Positions 32,380-41,935 of a stretch of 64,000 bases of DNA are shown here, one piece after another. The translations under genes were made by a program, and so were the position numbers. The stretch comes from Flavobacterium psychrophilum (GTDB lineage Bacteria > Bacteroidota > Bacteroidia > Flavobacteriales > Flavobacteriaceae): contig CAMAQD010000007.1 in assembly GCA_945860385.1 (NCBI GenBank), positions 1 through 64,000 of the forward strand, written 5' to 3'. A model generated the notes under the pieces. The model was not told where the DNA came from, made no database searches, and saw only the letters and a program-made list of their open reading frames with translations. Positions within the stretch are counted from its first letter, which is position 1. Each line of letters begins with the position of its first letter.

Positions 32380-33213
32380 ATGAAAAAAATTACCTTTAAA
32401 TTAATGTTTTTCGTTGGATTTACTCTTTTAGGAGTTACAACACAATCACAAACTTTGTTGGATGCCGAAGATGGCACCTACAACAAACTTTCTCCAAATG
32501 TTATGGCTAATGGCACTGGTGAGTCTAGTGCTGATTTTACAGTAGTTGCCAACCCAAATCCTACCGGAATTAACACAAGTTCCAAGGTGGTTCAATTTCG
32601 TAGAAATACAAGTTTAGGAGATCCTTGGGCAGGTTTCTGGTCACCGGTTGTAGATCCAGATCCAGATTTTACAACAAATAAATACGTTCACGTAAAAGTG
32701 TTGAAAACAAAATTATCACCTGTTAAATTTAAACTTGAAGGTGGAGCAGCTGGAAACATAGAAATTGCCAGTATGAATACTTATACAACAGCTGGCGTAT
32801 GGCAAGATATGGTTTTTGATTTTTCTGCTAAAACAGGAACCTATCCAACAGTAATTTTAATGCCTGATTTTGAAGATCCAATGACTAAAACTGGAGATAT
32901 AATGATTTATTTTGATGATATTAAATTAAATAATAGCTCAACTCCAGAAGTTTTAGGTATTCAAAAAAATGCTTTAGCCACTAAAATTCAAATGTTTCCG
33001 AATCCAACAAAGGATGTGTTGAGAATTCAATCCTCAGAAGCTTTAAGCTCAGCAACAATTTTTTCGGTAGACGGACGCAAAGTATTAGAAATCAGTAAAT
33101 TTGAAAACGGAACTACATCCATAAATATCTCAAGTTTGAGTAATGGTGCTTATTTAATTAATTTCAAAGCAGCATCAGGAGCTACATTGGCAGAGCGATT
33201 TATCAAAGAATAA
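32380..33213 (+). CDS. Secreted protein with carbohydrate-binding-like domain and T9SS sorting domain
   Basis: 277 residues. After a signal peptide (LMFFVGFTLLGVTTQSQ) comes a beta-rich domain (about 25-185) with acidic and aromatic residues (DPWAGFWSPVVDPDPDF, MIYFDDIKLNN) that resembles carbohydrate-binding modules. The last 75 residues are a type A T9SS C-terminal sorting domain (MFPNPTKDVLRI, FSVDGRKVLEI, ISSLSNGAYLINF). The protein is therefore secreted or attached to the surface through the type IX system and probably holds the target glycan. It has no enzyme motif. It lies between two terminators and is probably transcribed alone. Confidence 0.8.
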   Translation: MKKITFKLMFFVGFTLLGVTTQSQTLLDAEDGTYNKLSPNVMANGTGESSADFTVVANPNPTGINTSSKVVQFRRNTSLGDPWAGFWSPVVDPDPDFTTNKYVHVKVLKTKLSPVKFKLEGGAAGNIEIASMNTYTTAGVWQDMVFDFSAKTGTYPTVILMPDFEDPMTKTGDIMIYFDDIKLNNSSTPEVLGIQKNALATKIQMFPNPTKDVLRIQSSEALSSATIFSVDGRKVLEISKFENGTTSINISSLSNGAYLINFKAASGATLAERFIKE

Positions 33214-33230
33214 TATTTTTATACAACAGA

Positions 33231-33260
33231 AAAAACTTCTCGATAGGGAAGTTTTTTTTT
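33231..33260 (+). terminator. Rho-independent terminator
   Basis: AAAAACTTC (33231-33239) pairs with GAAGTTTTT (33248-33256), followed by a run of T. It ends the T9SS-protein transcript. Confidence 0.85.
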
Positions 33261-33426
33261 GTGTTTTATTTAAAAACATCTATTTTTAGTAAACAAAAGT
33301 GACATTAATTCATTAAATTCACATTCTTAAATGTAGTAAAATAAAAGTTCACAAGACTTACTTAAGGACGACAATCAATTGTCACATTTGCATAAAAAAA
33401 AACATAACAAATAGTTGAATTACACA

Positions 33427-35526
33427 ATGAAAAAATCAGCCTCCATTTTATTTCTGTTCCTGGGTTATATCAGTTATAGCCAAAACATTCAATCGCCTTC
33501 TCAAAAGATTTCTGTTGATTTCAAATTGACAACTTCAGGACAACCTTATTATGCTGTTAAATACAAAGGAAATACGGTTATTTCCGAAAGTACTTTAGGA
33601 ATAAAATTAAAGGACAAACCAGCCTTAGATGCTAATTTTGAAATAGGAAGCGTCAAAAATTCTACTTTCAATGAATCTTGGAAACCCGTTTTAGGCGAGC
33701 AATCCACAATTGTAAATCACTACAATGAACTATTAGTCTCTCTCGTTCAAAAAGAAACTAACATAAAAATGAATATTATTTTCAGGATTTTTGACGAAGG
33801 AGTTGCCTTTAGATATGATTTTCCAAAGCAAAAGAACCTGAATTATTTCATTATTTCCGATGAGGTTTCCCAATTTAATTTAACCGAGAATAACAAAGTT
33901 TTTTGGCTTCCTGGAGATTTTGACAGTCAGGAATATGTGTATAACGAAACCTTGTTTTCTGAAATTGACAATTCAAAATTAAATTTGAATAACGGAATTG
34001 GAGTAAAATCAATTTCAGGTCAATATACAGTTCAATCCCCATTGATGATGAAATCGCCTTCGGGCTTGTATCTTAATATTTTTGAAGCTGCAGTTGTAAA
34101 TTATCCTGTGATGCACCTTGATGCTGCTGTGAAAAATAATAAATTAACCTCACATTTGGTTCCAAACGCCATTGGCGACAAAGCTTATTTGCAAACACCT
34201 TGCGTTTCACCATGGAGAACCATAATGATTAGCATTGATGCCCGAGATATTGTGGGTTCCAAGATGATTCTGAACCTGAACGAACCTTCTAAAATCGAGG
34301 ATACTTCTTTCATTAAACCAATGAAATATGTTGGAATTTGGTGGGAAATGCACGTAGGAAAATCAACTTGGGATTATGCCGGTTCTCAAAACGCGCAAAA
34401 CTCATTGACCCAAGATTTACTTCCTTCAGGAAAACATGGTGCAACCACCGAAAACACCAAAAGGTACATCGATTTTGCCGCCAAAAATGGTTTCGATGGC
34501 GTTCTGGTCGAAGGCTGGAATACTGGTTGGGAAGATTGGTTTGGCAATTGGAAAGAAGAAGTTTTCGATTTCACCACGCCTTATCCCGATTTTGATTTAG
34601 ATGCGATTACGGCTTACGCCAAATCCAAAAATGTCAAAATGATTATGCACCACGAAACTTCGGGATCGGTTGCTAATTATGAACGACATTTAGACCGCGC
34701 TTTCGATTTGATGAAAAAATATGATTATCCAGCTGTGAAATCAGGTTATGTTGGTAAAATTATTCCACGTGGCGAATTTCACGATGGACAAACAATGGTC
34801 AACCATTTCAACTTCGTCGCCAGACGTGCCGCCGATTATAAATTGATGATTAATTCACACGAAAGTTCCCGCCCAACGGGTTACAGCCGTACTTATCCAA
34901 ATTATATCGCTGCCGAAGCCGCTCGTGGCAATGAATTCAATGCATGGAGCACAGGAAATCCTCCTATGCACGAAACGATTTTGCCCTTTACCAGATTGCT
35001 TGGCGGACCAATGGATTACACGCCGGGAATTTTCGAAATCAAAATGAGTTATTACGACAAATCGAAAACGGAACAAGTTCACACCACTTTGGCAAAACAA
35101 TTGGCATTGTATGTAACGATGTATTCGCCTCTACAAATGGCCGCCGATTTACCTGAAAACTACGAAAAATATCCAGATGCTTTCCAGTTTATCAAAGATG
35201 TTGCTGTAGATTGGGATGAAAGTAAATATTTGGAAGCAGAACCTGGAGATTATCTAACGGTTGCCAGAAAGACAAAAGGTAAGGAAACTTGGTTCCTTGG
35301 TTCCATCACCGATGAAAATGCCAGAAAATCGGAAATTAAATTGGATTTCCTTACCAAAGGGAAAAAATACAAAGCCATTATTTATGAAGATGCAAAAGAT
35401 GCCGATTGGAAAAAGAATCCAATTGCATATAAAATAAGCACCATAGAAGTTACTTCTAAATCAAAAATCAAATTGAATTTAGCTCCCGGAGGAGGAACAG
35501 CGATAAGCTTCGAACCAATTAATTAA
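33427..35526 (+). CDS. GH97 alpha-glucosidase, SusB-like inverting type
   Basis: 699 residues from ATG (MKKSASIL); a TTG four codons upstream is less likely. There is a signal peptide ending ISYSQ. The GH97 N-terminal sandwich is followed by the TIM barrel with VEGWNTGWEDW (361-371), HHETSG (408-413), NSHESSRPTG (476-485) and ARGNEF (499-504). Glu410, Glu479, Glu497 and Glu503 keep exactly the spacing of SusB Glu439, Glu508, Glu526 and Glu532, which I recall as base, base/calcium, calcium and acid residues. This points to an inverting alpha-glucosidase rather than the retaining alpha-galactosidase branch. Finding an alpha-glucosidase next to beta-glucanase genes suggests a mixed-linkage or branched substrate. 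Confidence 0.92.
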   Translation: MKKSASILFLFLGYISYSQNIQSPSQKISVDFKLTTSGQPYYAVKYKGNTVISESTLGIKLKDKPALDANFEIGSVKNSTFNESWKPVLGEQSTIVNHYNELLVSLVQKETNIKMNIIFRIFDEGVAFRYDFPKQKNLNYFIISDEVSQFNLTENNKVFWLPGDFDSQEYVYNETLFSEIDNSKLNLNNGIGVKSISGQYTVQSPLMMKSPSGLYLNIFEAAVVNYPVMHLDAAVKNNKLTSHLVPNAIGDKAYLQTPCVSPWRTIMISIDARDIVGSKMILNLNEPSKIEDTSFIKPMKYVGIWWEMHVGKSTWDYAGSQNAQNSLTQDLLPSGKHGATTENTKRYIDFAAKNGFDGVLVEGWNTGWEDWFGNWKEEVFDFTTPYPDFDLDAITAYAKSKNVKMIMHHETSGSVANYERHLDRAFDLMKKYDYPAVKSGYVGKIIPRGEFHDGQTMVNHFNFVARRAADYKLMINSHESSRPTGYSRTYPNYIAAEAARGNEFNAWSTGNPPMHETILPFTRLLGGPMDYTPGIFEIKMSYYDKSKTEQVHTTLAKQLALYVTMYSPLQMAADLPENYEKYPDAFQFIKDVAVDWDESKYLEAEPGDYLTVARKTKGKETWFLGSITDENARKSEIKLDFLTKGKKYKAIIYEDAKDADWKKNPIAYKISTIEVTSKSKIKLNLAPGGGTAISFEPIN

Positions 35527-35533
35527 AGAAATT

Positions 35534-35570
35534 AATCCTGTAAGAGTTCAAACTTACAGGATTTTTTTTA
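35534..35570 (+). terminator. Rho-independent terminator after GH97
   Basis: AATCCTGTAAG (35534-35544) pairs perfectly with CTTACAGGATT (35553-35563), followed by TTTTTTA. A strong terminator between GH97 and GH43. Confidence 0.9.
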
Positions 35571-35625
35571 ATTGTAATTGAGTTTTTTCGTTGGTGAAAT
35601 TCAAACAAAACAAATTAAATATAAA

Positions 35626-37386
35626 ATGAAAACTTTCAAGAAAATACTCATTATCCTCTTTGTTGTTTTTTATGCAAATAGCAACGCCCAACAAAAAACC
35701 TACTGTAATCCTATCAATATTGATTATGGCTATTGTCCCATTCCCAATTTTGTAACTCAAGGAAAACACCGCGCGACAGCTGATCCGGTGATTGTAAATT
35801 TTAAAGGTAAATTTTTCCTTTTTTCAACCAATCAATGGGGGTATTGGTGGAGTGATGACATGAGTGATTGGAATTTCGTACCCCGAAAATTTTTACTGCC
35901 ACAACATAAAGTTTACGACGAATTGTGTGCGCCAGCAGTTTTTGTGATGAAAGACGAAATGTATGTTATTGGTTCTACACACGAACCGACCTTTCCAATT
36001 TGGAAAAGCAAAAACCCAACCCAAGACCAATGGGAAATAGCTACGGATTCATTGAAAGTAGGAGCTTGGGATCCCGGATTTTTATACGATGAAGAAAAAG
36101 ACAAACTCTTTTTATACTGGAATTCAAGCAATGAATTTCCGATTTTGGGAACCGAAATCAACACCAAAACTTTGCAATCTGAAGGATTTGTTAAACCAAT
36201 GATTTCGCTGCATCCAGAAGATCACGGTTGGGAACGGTTTGGCGAATACAACGATAATACTTTTCTGCAGCCGTTTATGGAAGGCGCCTGGATGACAAAG
36301 CACAACGGAAAATATTATTTGCAATACGGAGCACCGGCAACCGAATTTAGCGGTTATGCCGACGGCGTTTTTGTAAGTTCAGATCCTTTGGTAGGTTTTG
36401 CTTATCAAGCCCACAATCCGTTTTCGTATAAACCGGGTGGATTTGCCAGAGGAGCCGGTCACGGTGCGACTTATCAGGATAATTTCAAAAATTATTGGCA
36501 TGTTTCAACCATCGTTTTAGGAGTCAAAAATAGTTTTGAACGGAGAATTGGGATTTGGCCCGCAGGTTTTGACAAAGACGACGTAATGTATTGCAACACG
36601 GCTTATGGTGATTATCCAACACAATTGCCAGCCAAAAATGCTGATCATATTAAGGGATTATTCACTGGCTGGATGCTCTTAAATTATAATAAACCCGTAC
36701 AAGTTTCTTCCACTTTGGGAGGATTTCAACCTAATTTGGCTGTCGACGAAGATTTAAAAACCTATTGGAGTGCCAAAACTGCCAATTCAGGTGAATGGTT
36801 TCAAACTGATTTGGGCGAAGTTTCGACTGTAAATGCTATCCAAATTAATTATGCTGATCAGGATGCCGAGTTTATGGGCAAAACAATAGGGAAGTTTCAC
36901 CAATATAAAATTTTAGCTTCGAATGATGGGAAAAAATGGACGGTTGCAGTGGATAAAAGCACCAATAAGAAAGACGTTCCACATGACTACATTGAATTGG
37001 AAACCCCAATTAAAGCTAGATTCTTGAAATTAGTGAACTTAAAAATGCCAACAGGAAAATTTGCTTTAAGCGGATTGCGTGTTTTTGGAAAAGGTGCAGG
37101 AGAAAAACCAAAAGCGGTAGAGAATTTTGTTGTGCTTCGCGCTGAAAAAAATAAATTTGGCGAAAGACGGAGTGCCTGGATGAAATGGGAACAAAACAAC
37201 GATGCCGATGGATATACAATCTACTTTGGAAAATCACCCGATAAATTATATGGAAACATTATGGTTTATGGTAAAAACGATTATTTTTTTACCGGGATGG
37301 ATAGAGAGGATACTTATTATTTTCAGATTGAAGCCTTCAACAGTAACGGAATTGGTCCACGAACCGAAATCAAAAAATCGGAATAA
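35626..37386 (+). CDS. GH43-like glycosidase with F5/8 type C and FN3-like domains
   Basis: 586 residues from the ATG at 35626; a TTG at 35578 is in frame but leads to a non-signal sequence. A signal peptide ends SNAQQ. The five-bladed propeller (about 25-340) carries the three GH43 acidic residues: Asp53 in ATADPVIV (base), Asp149 in AWDPGFL (pKa modulator) and Glu219 in MEGAWMTKHNGKYYLQY (acid). An F5/8 type C (discoidin) domain follows at about 355-485 (NLAVDEDLKTYWSAK, GEWFQTDLG) and an FN3-like domain at about 500-580. GH43 enzymes remove arabinose, xylose or galactose; I cannot assign the subfamily. The gene has its own terminators on both sides. Confidence 0.85.
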   Translation: MKTFKKILIILFVVFYANSNAQQKTYCNPINIDYGYCPIPNFVTQGKHRATADPVIVNFKGKFFLFSTNQWGYWWSDDMSDWNFVPRKFLLPQHKVYDELCAPAVFVMKDEMYVIGSTHEPTFPIWKSKNPTQDQWEIATDSLKVGAWDPGFLYDEEKDKLFLYWNSSNEFPILGTEINTKTLQSEGFVKPMISLHPEDHGWERFGEYNDNTFLQPFMEGAWMTKHNGKYYLQYGAPATEFSGYADGVFVSSDPLVGFAYQAHNPFSYKPGGFARGAGHGATYQDNFKNYWHVSTIVLGVKNSFERRIGIWPAGFDKDDVMYCNTAYGDYPTQLPAKNADHIKGLFTGWMLLNYNKPVQVSSTLGGFQPNLAVDEDLKTYWSAKTANSGEWFQTDLGEVSTVNAIQINYADQDAEFMGKTIGKFHQYKILASNDGKKWTVAVDKSTNKKDVPHDYIELETPIKARFLKLVNLKMPTGKFALSGLRVFGKGAGEKPKAVENFVVLRAEKNKFGERRSAWMKWEQNNDADGYTIYFGKSPDKLYGNIMVYGKNDYFFTGMDREDTYYFQIEAFNSNGIGPRTEIKKSE

Positions 37387-37406
37387 AAAACGCATTTATT
37401 TTTATT

Positions 37407-37450
37407 AATTGGGTATGACTATTTTTTTTAGTCTTACCCAATTTCTTTTT
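37407..37450 (+). terminator. Rho-independent terminator after GH43 (end of the PUL)
   Basis: A 15-bp stem (37407-37421 with 37429-37443, one mismatch) built on AATTGGGTA/TACCCAATT is followed by TCTTTTT. It closes the glycan locus. Confidence 0.85.
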
Positions 37451-37452
37451 AA

Positions 37453-37460
37453 TATATTTG
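37453..37460 (+). promoter_or_regulatory. -7 box of the M28 peptidase gene
   Basis: TATATTTG, a full TAnnTTTG match, lies 24 bp before the chosen ATG (37484) and directly after the terminator stem. It decides against the longer frame from 37409. A TTA near 37434 is a weak -33 candidate. Confidence 0.55.
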
Positions 37461-37483
37461 GATTTCCAATAGTAATAAAAATT

Positions 37484-38848
37484 ATGAAAACATCAGCCGT
37501 ATCGCTACTACTTATCTTAAACAGCTTTTTTCTTTTTGCGCAAAGTAAAGAGGAATCAACCATCAAGCAAATCTACAAATCCTCTTTGACTAATTCTCAA
37601 TGTTACTCTTGGCTGGATTATTTGTCCAATTCTATAGGTTCGCGATTATCGGGCTCTGCCAATGCTGAAAAAGCAGTGCAATACACGAAATCACAATTGG
37701 AAAATTTGGGTTTTGACCGAGTATATCTTCAGGAAGTGATGGTGCCAAAATGGGTTCGTGGCGAAAAAGAAACGGCTTATATTTTAGACAATAAATCCAA
37801 AATAAATATTCCCGTTTGCGCTCTTGGAGGTTCCATTGCCACACCAAAAAACGGCATTACTGCCGAAGTGATTGAAGTTAGAGGTATAAAGGAATTAGAG
37901 GATTTGGGTCAAAAAGTTAAAGGAAAAATCGTGTTTTTTAATCGACCTATGGATCCGGAAAATATTGAAACATTTAAATCGTATGGGGCTTGTGTTGACC
38001 AAAGATTTGCTGGCGCAAAAGAAGCATCGAAGTTTGGCGCAGTAGCAACAATTGTGCGATCGATGAATTTACGATTAGATGATTTTCCGCATACCGGCGT
38101 GCAAAGTTACGGTGATCTTCCAAAATCGGAATATATTCCTGCTGCTGCCATAAGCACAAATGCTGCCGAATTGTTGAGCAAAAATTTAAAAACCAATCCC
38201 AATTTAAAATTCTACTTGAAACAATCTTGCCAGCAAATGGAAGACGTTTTGTCCTATAATGTCGTTGGCGAAATAAAAGGAAGCGAGCATCCCGAAAATA
38301 TTATGGTTGTGGGCGGACATCTTGATTCCTGGGATTTGGCTGATGGTTCTCAAGATGATGGTGCCGGTGTGGTGCAAAGTATGGAAGTGATGAATATTTT
38401 TAAAAACATTGGCTATAAGCCAAAAAACACTCTTCGAGTAGTACTTTTTATGAATGAAGAAAACGGTGGAAAAGGCGGAAAAAAATATGAAGAATTGGCT
38501 CAAGCCAATAAAGAAAACCACGTTTTTGCAATGGAAAGCGACTCAGGAGGATTTTCTCCAAGAGGATTTTCGATAGAGGGTGACGATGCAGGATTTAATA
38601 AAATAGCAGCTTGGAAAAGTCTGTTCGAGCCTTATTTAATTCATAGTTTTACGATAGGTCACGGAGGTTCCGATATTGGCCCATTAAGTTCGAAAGGAAT
38701 AATAAAAGCTGGTTTAAAACCGGATTCACAACGCTATTTCGATTATCATCACGCGGCAAATGATAACTTTGATGCCATCAATAAAAGGGAACTGGAACTA
38801 GGAGCTGCGACCATGGCTACTTTGATGTATTTGATGGATCAAAATTAA
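37484..38848 (+). CDS. Secreted M28-family zinc aminopeptidase
   Basis: 454 residues from MKTSAVSLLL, a signal peptide ending LFAQ. A PA-like inserted domain occupies about 110-240. The M28 zinc-binding set is visible: GGHLDSWD (His and Asp), SQDDGAGVV (bridging Asp), MNEENGG (Glu-Glu), a later ESDSGG (Asp) and DYHHAAND (His). These enzymes release N-terminal amino acids from peptides in the periplasm or outside. The longer frame upstream would cover a terminator and the promoter and was rejected. It points toward a minus-strand group of peptide-related genes and is likely part of the same physiology. Confidence 0.9.
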   Translation: MKTSAVSLLLILNSFFLFAQSKEESTIKQIYKSSLTNSQCYSWLDYLSNSIGSRLSGSANAEKAVQYTKSQLENLGFDRVYLQEVMVPKWVRGEKETAYILDNKSKINIPVCALGGSIATPKNGITAEVIEVRGIKELEDLGQKVKGKIVFFNRPMDPENIETFKSYGACVDQRFAGAKEASKFGAVATIVRSMNLRLDDFPHTGVQSYGDLPKSEYIPAAAISTNAAELLSKNLKTNPNLKFYLKQSCQQMEDVLSYNVVGEIKGSEHPENIMVVGGHLDSWDLADGSQDDGAGVVQSMEVMNIFKNIGYKPKNTLRVVLFMNEENGGKGGKKYEELAQANKENHVFAMESDSGGFSPRGFSIEGDDAGFNKIAAWKSLFEPYLIHSFTIGHGGSDIGPLSSKGIIKAGLKPDSQRYFDYHHAANDNFDAINKRELELGAATMATLMYLMDQN

Positions 38849-38908
38849 TTGTAATACTTCAACATTTTTAGAATTTTTTCACAACTATTTTCTAACACTT
38901 TGTTGCTG

Positions 38909-40402
38909 TCAGTAAACGGAAATGGTTAGAAATACCATTGAAATTAATCCTAAAATAATAACAAGAGGCCAAACAAATTTGAGCCATTTATCAAATCCTA
39001 TTTTTACAATTCCTAATGTTGCCAATATTAATCCGGTGGGATTTACAAATGCAAAAAGTCCCATTCCATACATATAACTGTTGACAATTGTTTCTCTGCC
39101 AATGCCTATTGTATCCGCTAAAGGTGACATAATTGGCATTGTTAATACCGCCATTCCAGAGGAAGACGGAATGAAAAAAGATAAACCATTATAGATGAAA
39201 AACAGCGCATTTACAAAAATGCCTTTGTCCATTCCTTCGGTGAGTGCGCTGGTATGATAAAGTACAGTATCGCTTATGGCTCCGTCTTTCATTAGGATTG
39301 AAACTCCTCTGGCAATGCCAATGATAAAGGCAACTCCCAACAATTCTCCGGCTCCTTTTGAAAAAGCATTTACAAAGTCACTTTCGTTAATTTTAGCAAT
39401 AATCCCTATCAATATTGCACCCACTAAAAACACAGACGCCATCTCTGTAAACCACCAATCCAGCATGGAAACACCTATTACCATAATGATGAAACTTGCC
39501 GTGAAAATGAAAATTATGATTCTTAGTTTAGCAGTTAATTCTACAGAAGCATTATCTTTTTTGCCGCCAAATAATTTTTCCATTTCCGATTTTTGGTCAA
39601 AAATGATTGATTTTGTAGCATCATTTTTAACTCGTTTTGCATAACGGAGTATATAAAGAATGGAAATTGTAGTACATACACAAAACATCATCACTCTACC
39701 ATGAAGACCAGTTGTCCAATTGATACCAGCTGCATCTGAAGCAATGATAGCTGCAAATGGATTTGTAGTGGAACACATAGAACCCACAGACGAACCTAAG
39801 AAAACACACGCTATTCCTACCATTGCATCATACTTAGCTGCAATAAAAACGGGTATTAAAATGGGGATAAAAGCCAATGTTTCTTCGGCGAAACCAAAAG
39901 TAGTTCCTCCTAATGCAATTAAGGTTGTGGTTAGAATTATCAAAATATATTCTCTTCCTTTCAAAACAGCTGACATCCATGCAATGCCAGCGTCAAAAGC
40001 TCCGGTGAGATTCATAATTCCTATTAATCCACCAATAAACAGCACCAAAAAGATAACATCCGATGCTTCAATTATACCTTTGATGGGAGATTTTACAAAT
40101 TCAAAAAATCCTTGCGGATTAGCATCCACTTTTTCATAGGTATCAGGAATACTAATGGGTTTATAAATTGCTCCGTTTGTAAAATTTTCGAGTGGAATTT
40201 TAATGTTCAGTTGATCTAATGATTTTTGATTGGCGGGAACAGATGTCTTATTTCCTTTGCTTTCAATTATAAAAGTATTGTCTGATTTATTATAAAGTAA
40301 ACTATCATATTTTCCTGAGGGAATAATCCAAGTCAGTATCGCAACAAATGCCGCAATTACTAATAAAATAGTTTGAGCAGAAGGAAATTTTCTTTTTTTC
40401 AT
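38909..40402 (-). CDS. YfcC-family membrane carrier (C4-dicarboxylate anaerobic carrier superfamily)
   Basis: 497 residues with about 12 hydrophobic segments. The N-terminal FPSAQTILLVIAAFVAILTWIIPSG, the NPFAAIIASDAAG re-entrant region and the second-half FIPSSSGMAVLTMPIM with NPTGLILATLG are typical of YfcC/DcuC-like transporters. Family members move dicarboxylates or amino acids and peptide breakdown products. A roughly 80-residue extracytoplasmic insertion follows the first helix. It sits next to an M20 amidohydrolase and other peptidases, so import of an amino acid or amidated product is plausible. The exact substrate cannot be told. Confidence 0.82.
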   Translation of the reverse strand: MKKRKFPSAQTILLVIAAFVAILTWIIPSGKYDSLLYNKSDNTFIIESKGNKTSVPANQKSLDQLNIKIPLENFTNGAIYKPISIPDTYEKVDANPQGFFEFVKSPIKGIIEASDVIFLVLFIGGLIGIMNLTGAFDAGIAWMSAVLKGREYILIILTTTLIALGGTTFGFAEETLAFIPILIPVFIAAKYDAMVGIACVFLGSSVGSMCSTTNPFAAIIASDAAGINWTTGLHGRVMMFCVCTTISILYILRYAKRVKNDATKSIIFDQKSEMEKLFGGKKDNASVELTAKLRIIIFIFTASFIIMVIGVSMLDWWFTEMASVFLVGAILIGIIAKINESDFVNAFSKGAGELLGVAFIIGIARGVSILMKDGAISDTVLYHTSALTEGMDKGIFVNALFFIYNGLSFFIPSSSGMAVLTMPIMSPLADTIGIGRETIVNSYMYGMGLFAFVNPTGLILATLGIVKIGFDKWLKFVWPLVIILGLISMVFLTISVY

Positions 40403-40531
40403 CTTTTGTTACAATTAGAAATACAAAGCAAGAGATTATACAAGAGCTTTTTGGTTTTCCATGGAGTCATAACAGGTTTTAAACCTATATGTTGTTGGTG
40501 TATTAATTAGTTTGATTTTAATTTTTAATCC

Positions 40532-41848
40532 TTATTTTTTATTCATTTCTGCATAATCAAAAACCAAATTGCTAAGCGCTATTACTCCTAATTTAAAGGA
40601 ATCATCCTCAATTATAAGCTCTGGTGTGTGATGTGGACCCACTTTTTTAATGTCTTTTCCTTTTGCCGTTCCACCTAAACGAAAGTACAATCCAGGTACT
40701 TTTTGAGCAAAAAACGAAAAATCTTCTGCACCAGTAAACGCAGGAAGTAGTAGCACGTTTTCAACTCCAGCCGATTTTTGCAACGAAGTCAACATTGCAT
40801 TTGTCAATGCAATATTATTAAAAGTAACAGGATAATGTGTTTGGTAAGGCATTTCTACAACTGCGGTTGCTCCTGCAGCTTCTGCAGTTTTTTCGGCTAT
40901 TTGTTTGATACGGTTCACTATTAGCGTTTCATCTTCATCCGTAAATGTTCTGATATCGCCAATCATTTCTACTTCTTTAGGAATAATATTAGAGCGGTTA
41001 CCGCCTTGAATAGATCCTACTGTGACTACTGCGGGGTTATCAGTAAGTTTTATATTTCTACTTACAATAGTTTGAAGACTAGTAATAATTTGAGCCGCAA
41101 CTACAATTGGATCAACAGAATTCCAAGGTTGAGAACCATGACTCGGTTTGCCTTTTACGGTAATTTTAAAATCTTCAATACCAGCAAATGTTCCTGCTGG
41201 ACGATAAGAAAGTTTGTTGACTTCGAGTTGTGAATTTAGGTGTAATCCGAAAATGACATCTACTTTTGGATTTTCGAGTACACCTTCTTTTATCATCAAT
41301 TCAGCGCCGCCTTCTTCTCCTTTTGGTGCCCCTTCTTCCGCTGGTTGAAAGATGAATTTTACAGTGCCACGCAAGTCTTTTTTCATACTAGCCAAAACTT
41401 CTGCAACGCCCATCAATATAGCAGTGTGCCCGTCATGTCCGCATGCGTGCATGACACTAGTTTCTTTTCCGTTGTACATTGTTTTTACTTTAGAAGCATA
41501 AGGCAAATCATTCACTTCTTCGACTGGCAAAGCATCTATATCGGCTCGCAAAGCGATAACTGGTCCGGGTTTATCGCCTTTTAATATGCCTACGACTCCC
41601 GTATAAGCTACGTTGGTTTTAACATCAAAGCCAAGTGATTGCAAATGTTTGGCAACAATGGCAGCAGTTCTTGCTTCTCGGTTACCCAATTCTGGATTTT
41701 GATGAAAGTCTTGCCGCCAAGCAATTACTTTTTGTTCTATTTGATTTGCTTTTTTAGTAATGAGTTCGCTGTAACTGCTTTTTTGAGCTAATAGCTGGAA
41801 AGAAAATACATTTATCAGTGCGATAAATAGATAAATTGTTTTTTTCAT
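40532..41848 (-). CDS. Secreted M20-family amidohydrolase/carboxypeptidase
   Basis: About 438 residues from MKKTIYLF, a signal peptide ending LLAQ. The M20D layout is clear: LGNREARTA, HACGHDGHTA (metal Cys-His pattern of IAA-amino acid hydrolases and hippurate hydrolases), PAEEGAPKGEEGG, the dimerisation domain, and a final GAEDFSFFAQKVPG. These enzymes cleave N-acylated or amidated amino acids. An in-frame ATG six codons upstream lies at the expected transcription start of the TATATTTG promoter, so the inner start is preferred. It is 129 bp downstream, in transcription order upstream, of the YfcC gene, and the two may act as hydrolase and importer. Confidence 0.9.
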   Translation of the reverse strand: MKKTIYLFIALINVFSFQLLAQKSSYSELITKKANQIEQKVIAWRQDFHQNPELGNREARTAAIVAKHLQSLGFDVKTNVAYTGVVGILKGDKPGPVIALRADIDALPVEEVNDLPYASKVKTMYNGKETSVMHACGHDGHTAILMGVAEVLASMKKDLRGTVKFIFQPAEEGAPKGEEGGAELMIKEGVLENPKVDVIFGLHLNSQLEVNKLSYRPAGTFAGIEDFKITVKGKPSHGSQPWNSVDPIVVAAQIITSLQTIVSRNIKLTDNPAVVTVGSIQGGNRSNIIPKEVEMIGDIRTFTDEDETLIVNRIKQIAEKTAEAAGATAVVEMPYQTHYPVTFNNIALTNAMLTSLQKSAGVENVLLLPAFTGAEDFSFFAQKVPGLYFRLGGTAKGKDIKKVGPHHTPELIIEDDSFKLGVIALSNLVFDYAEMNKK

Positions 41849-41870
41849 GATAATTAAAGATTTCATTTTT

Positions 41871-41878
41871 CAAATATA
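41871..41878 (-). promoter_or_regulatory. -7 box of the M20 amidohydrolase gene
   Basis: The minus strand reads TATATTTG, 22 bp before the chosen ATG and too close to the outer ATG (41864-41866) to allow a leader there. Confidence 0.5.
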
Positions 41879-41935
41879 GATACTTCAAACTTATTTATTT
41901 CTAGTTTTCGACAATAAACGCGTCAATCAGGTCCT

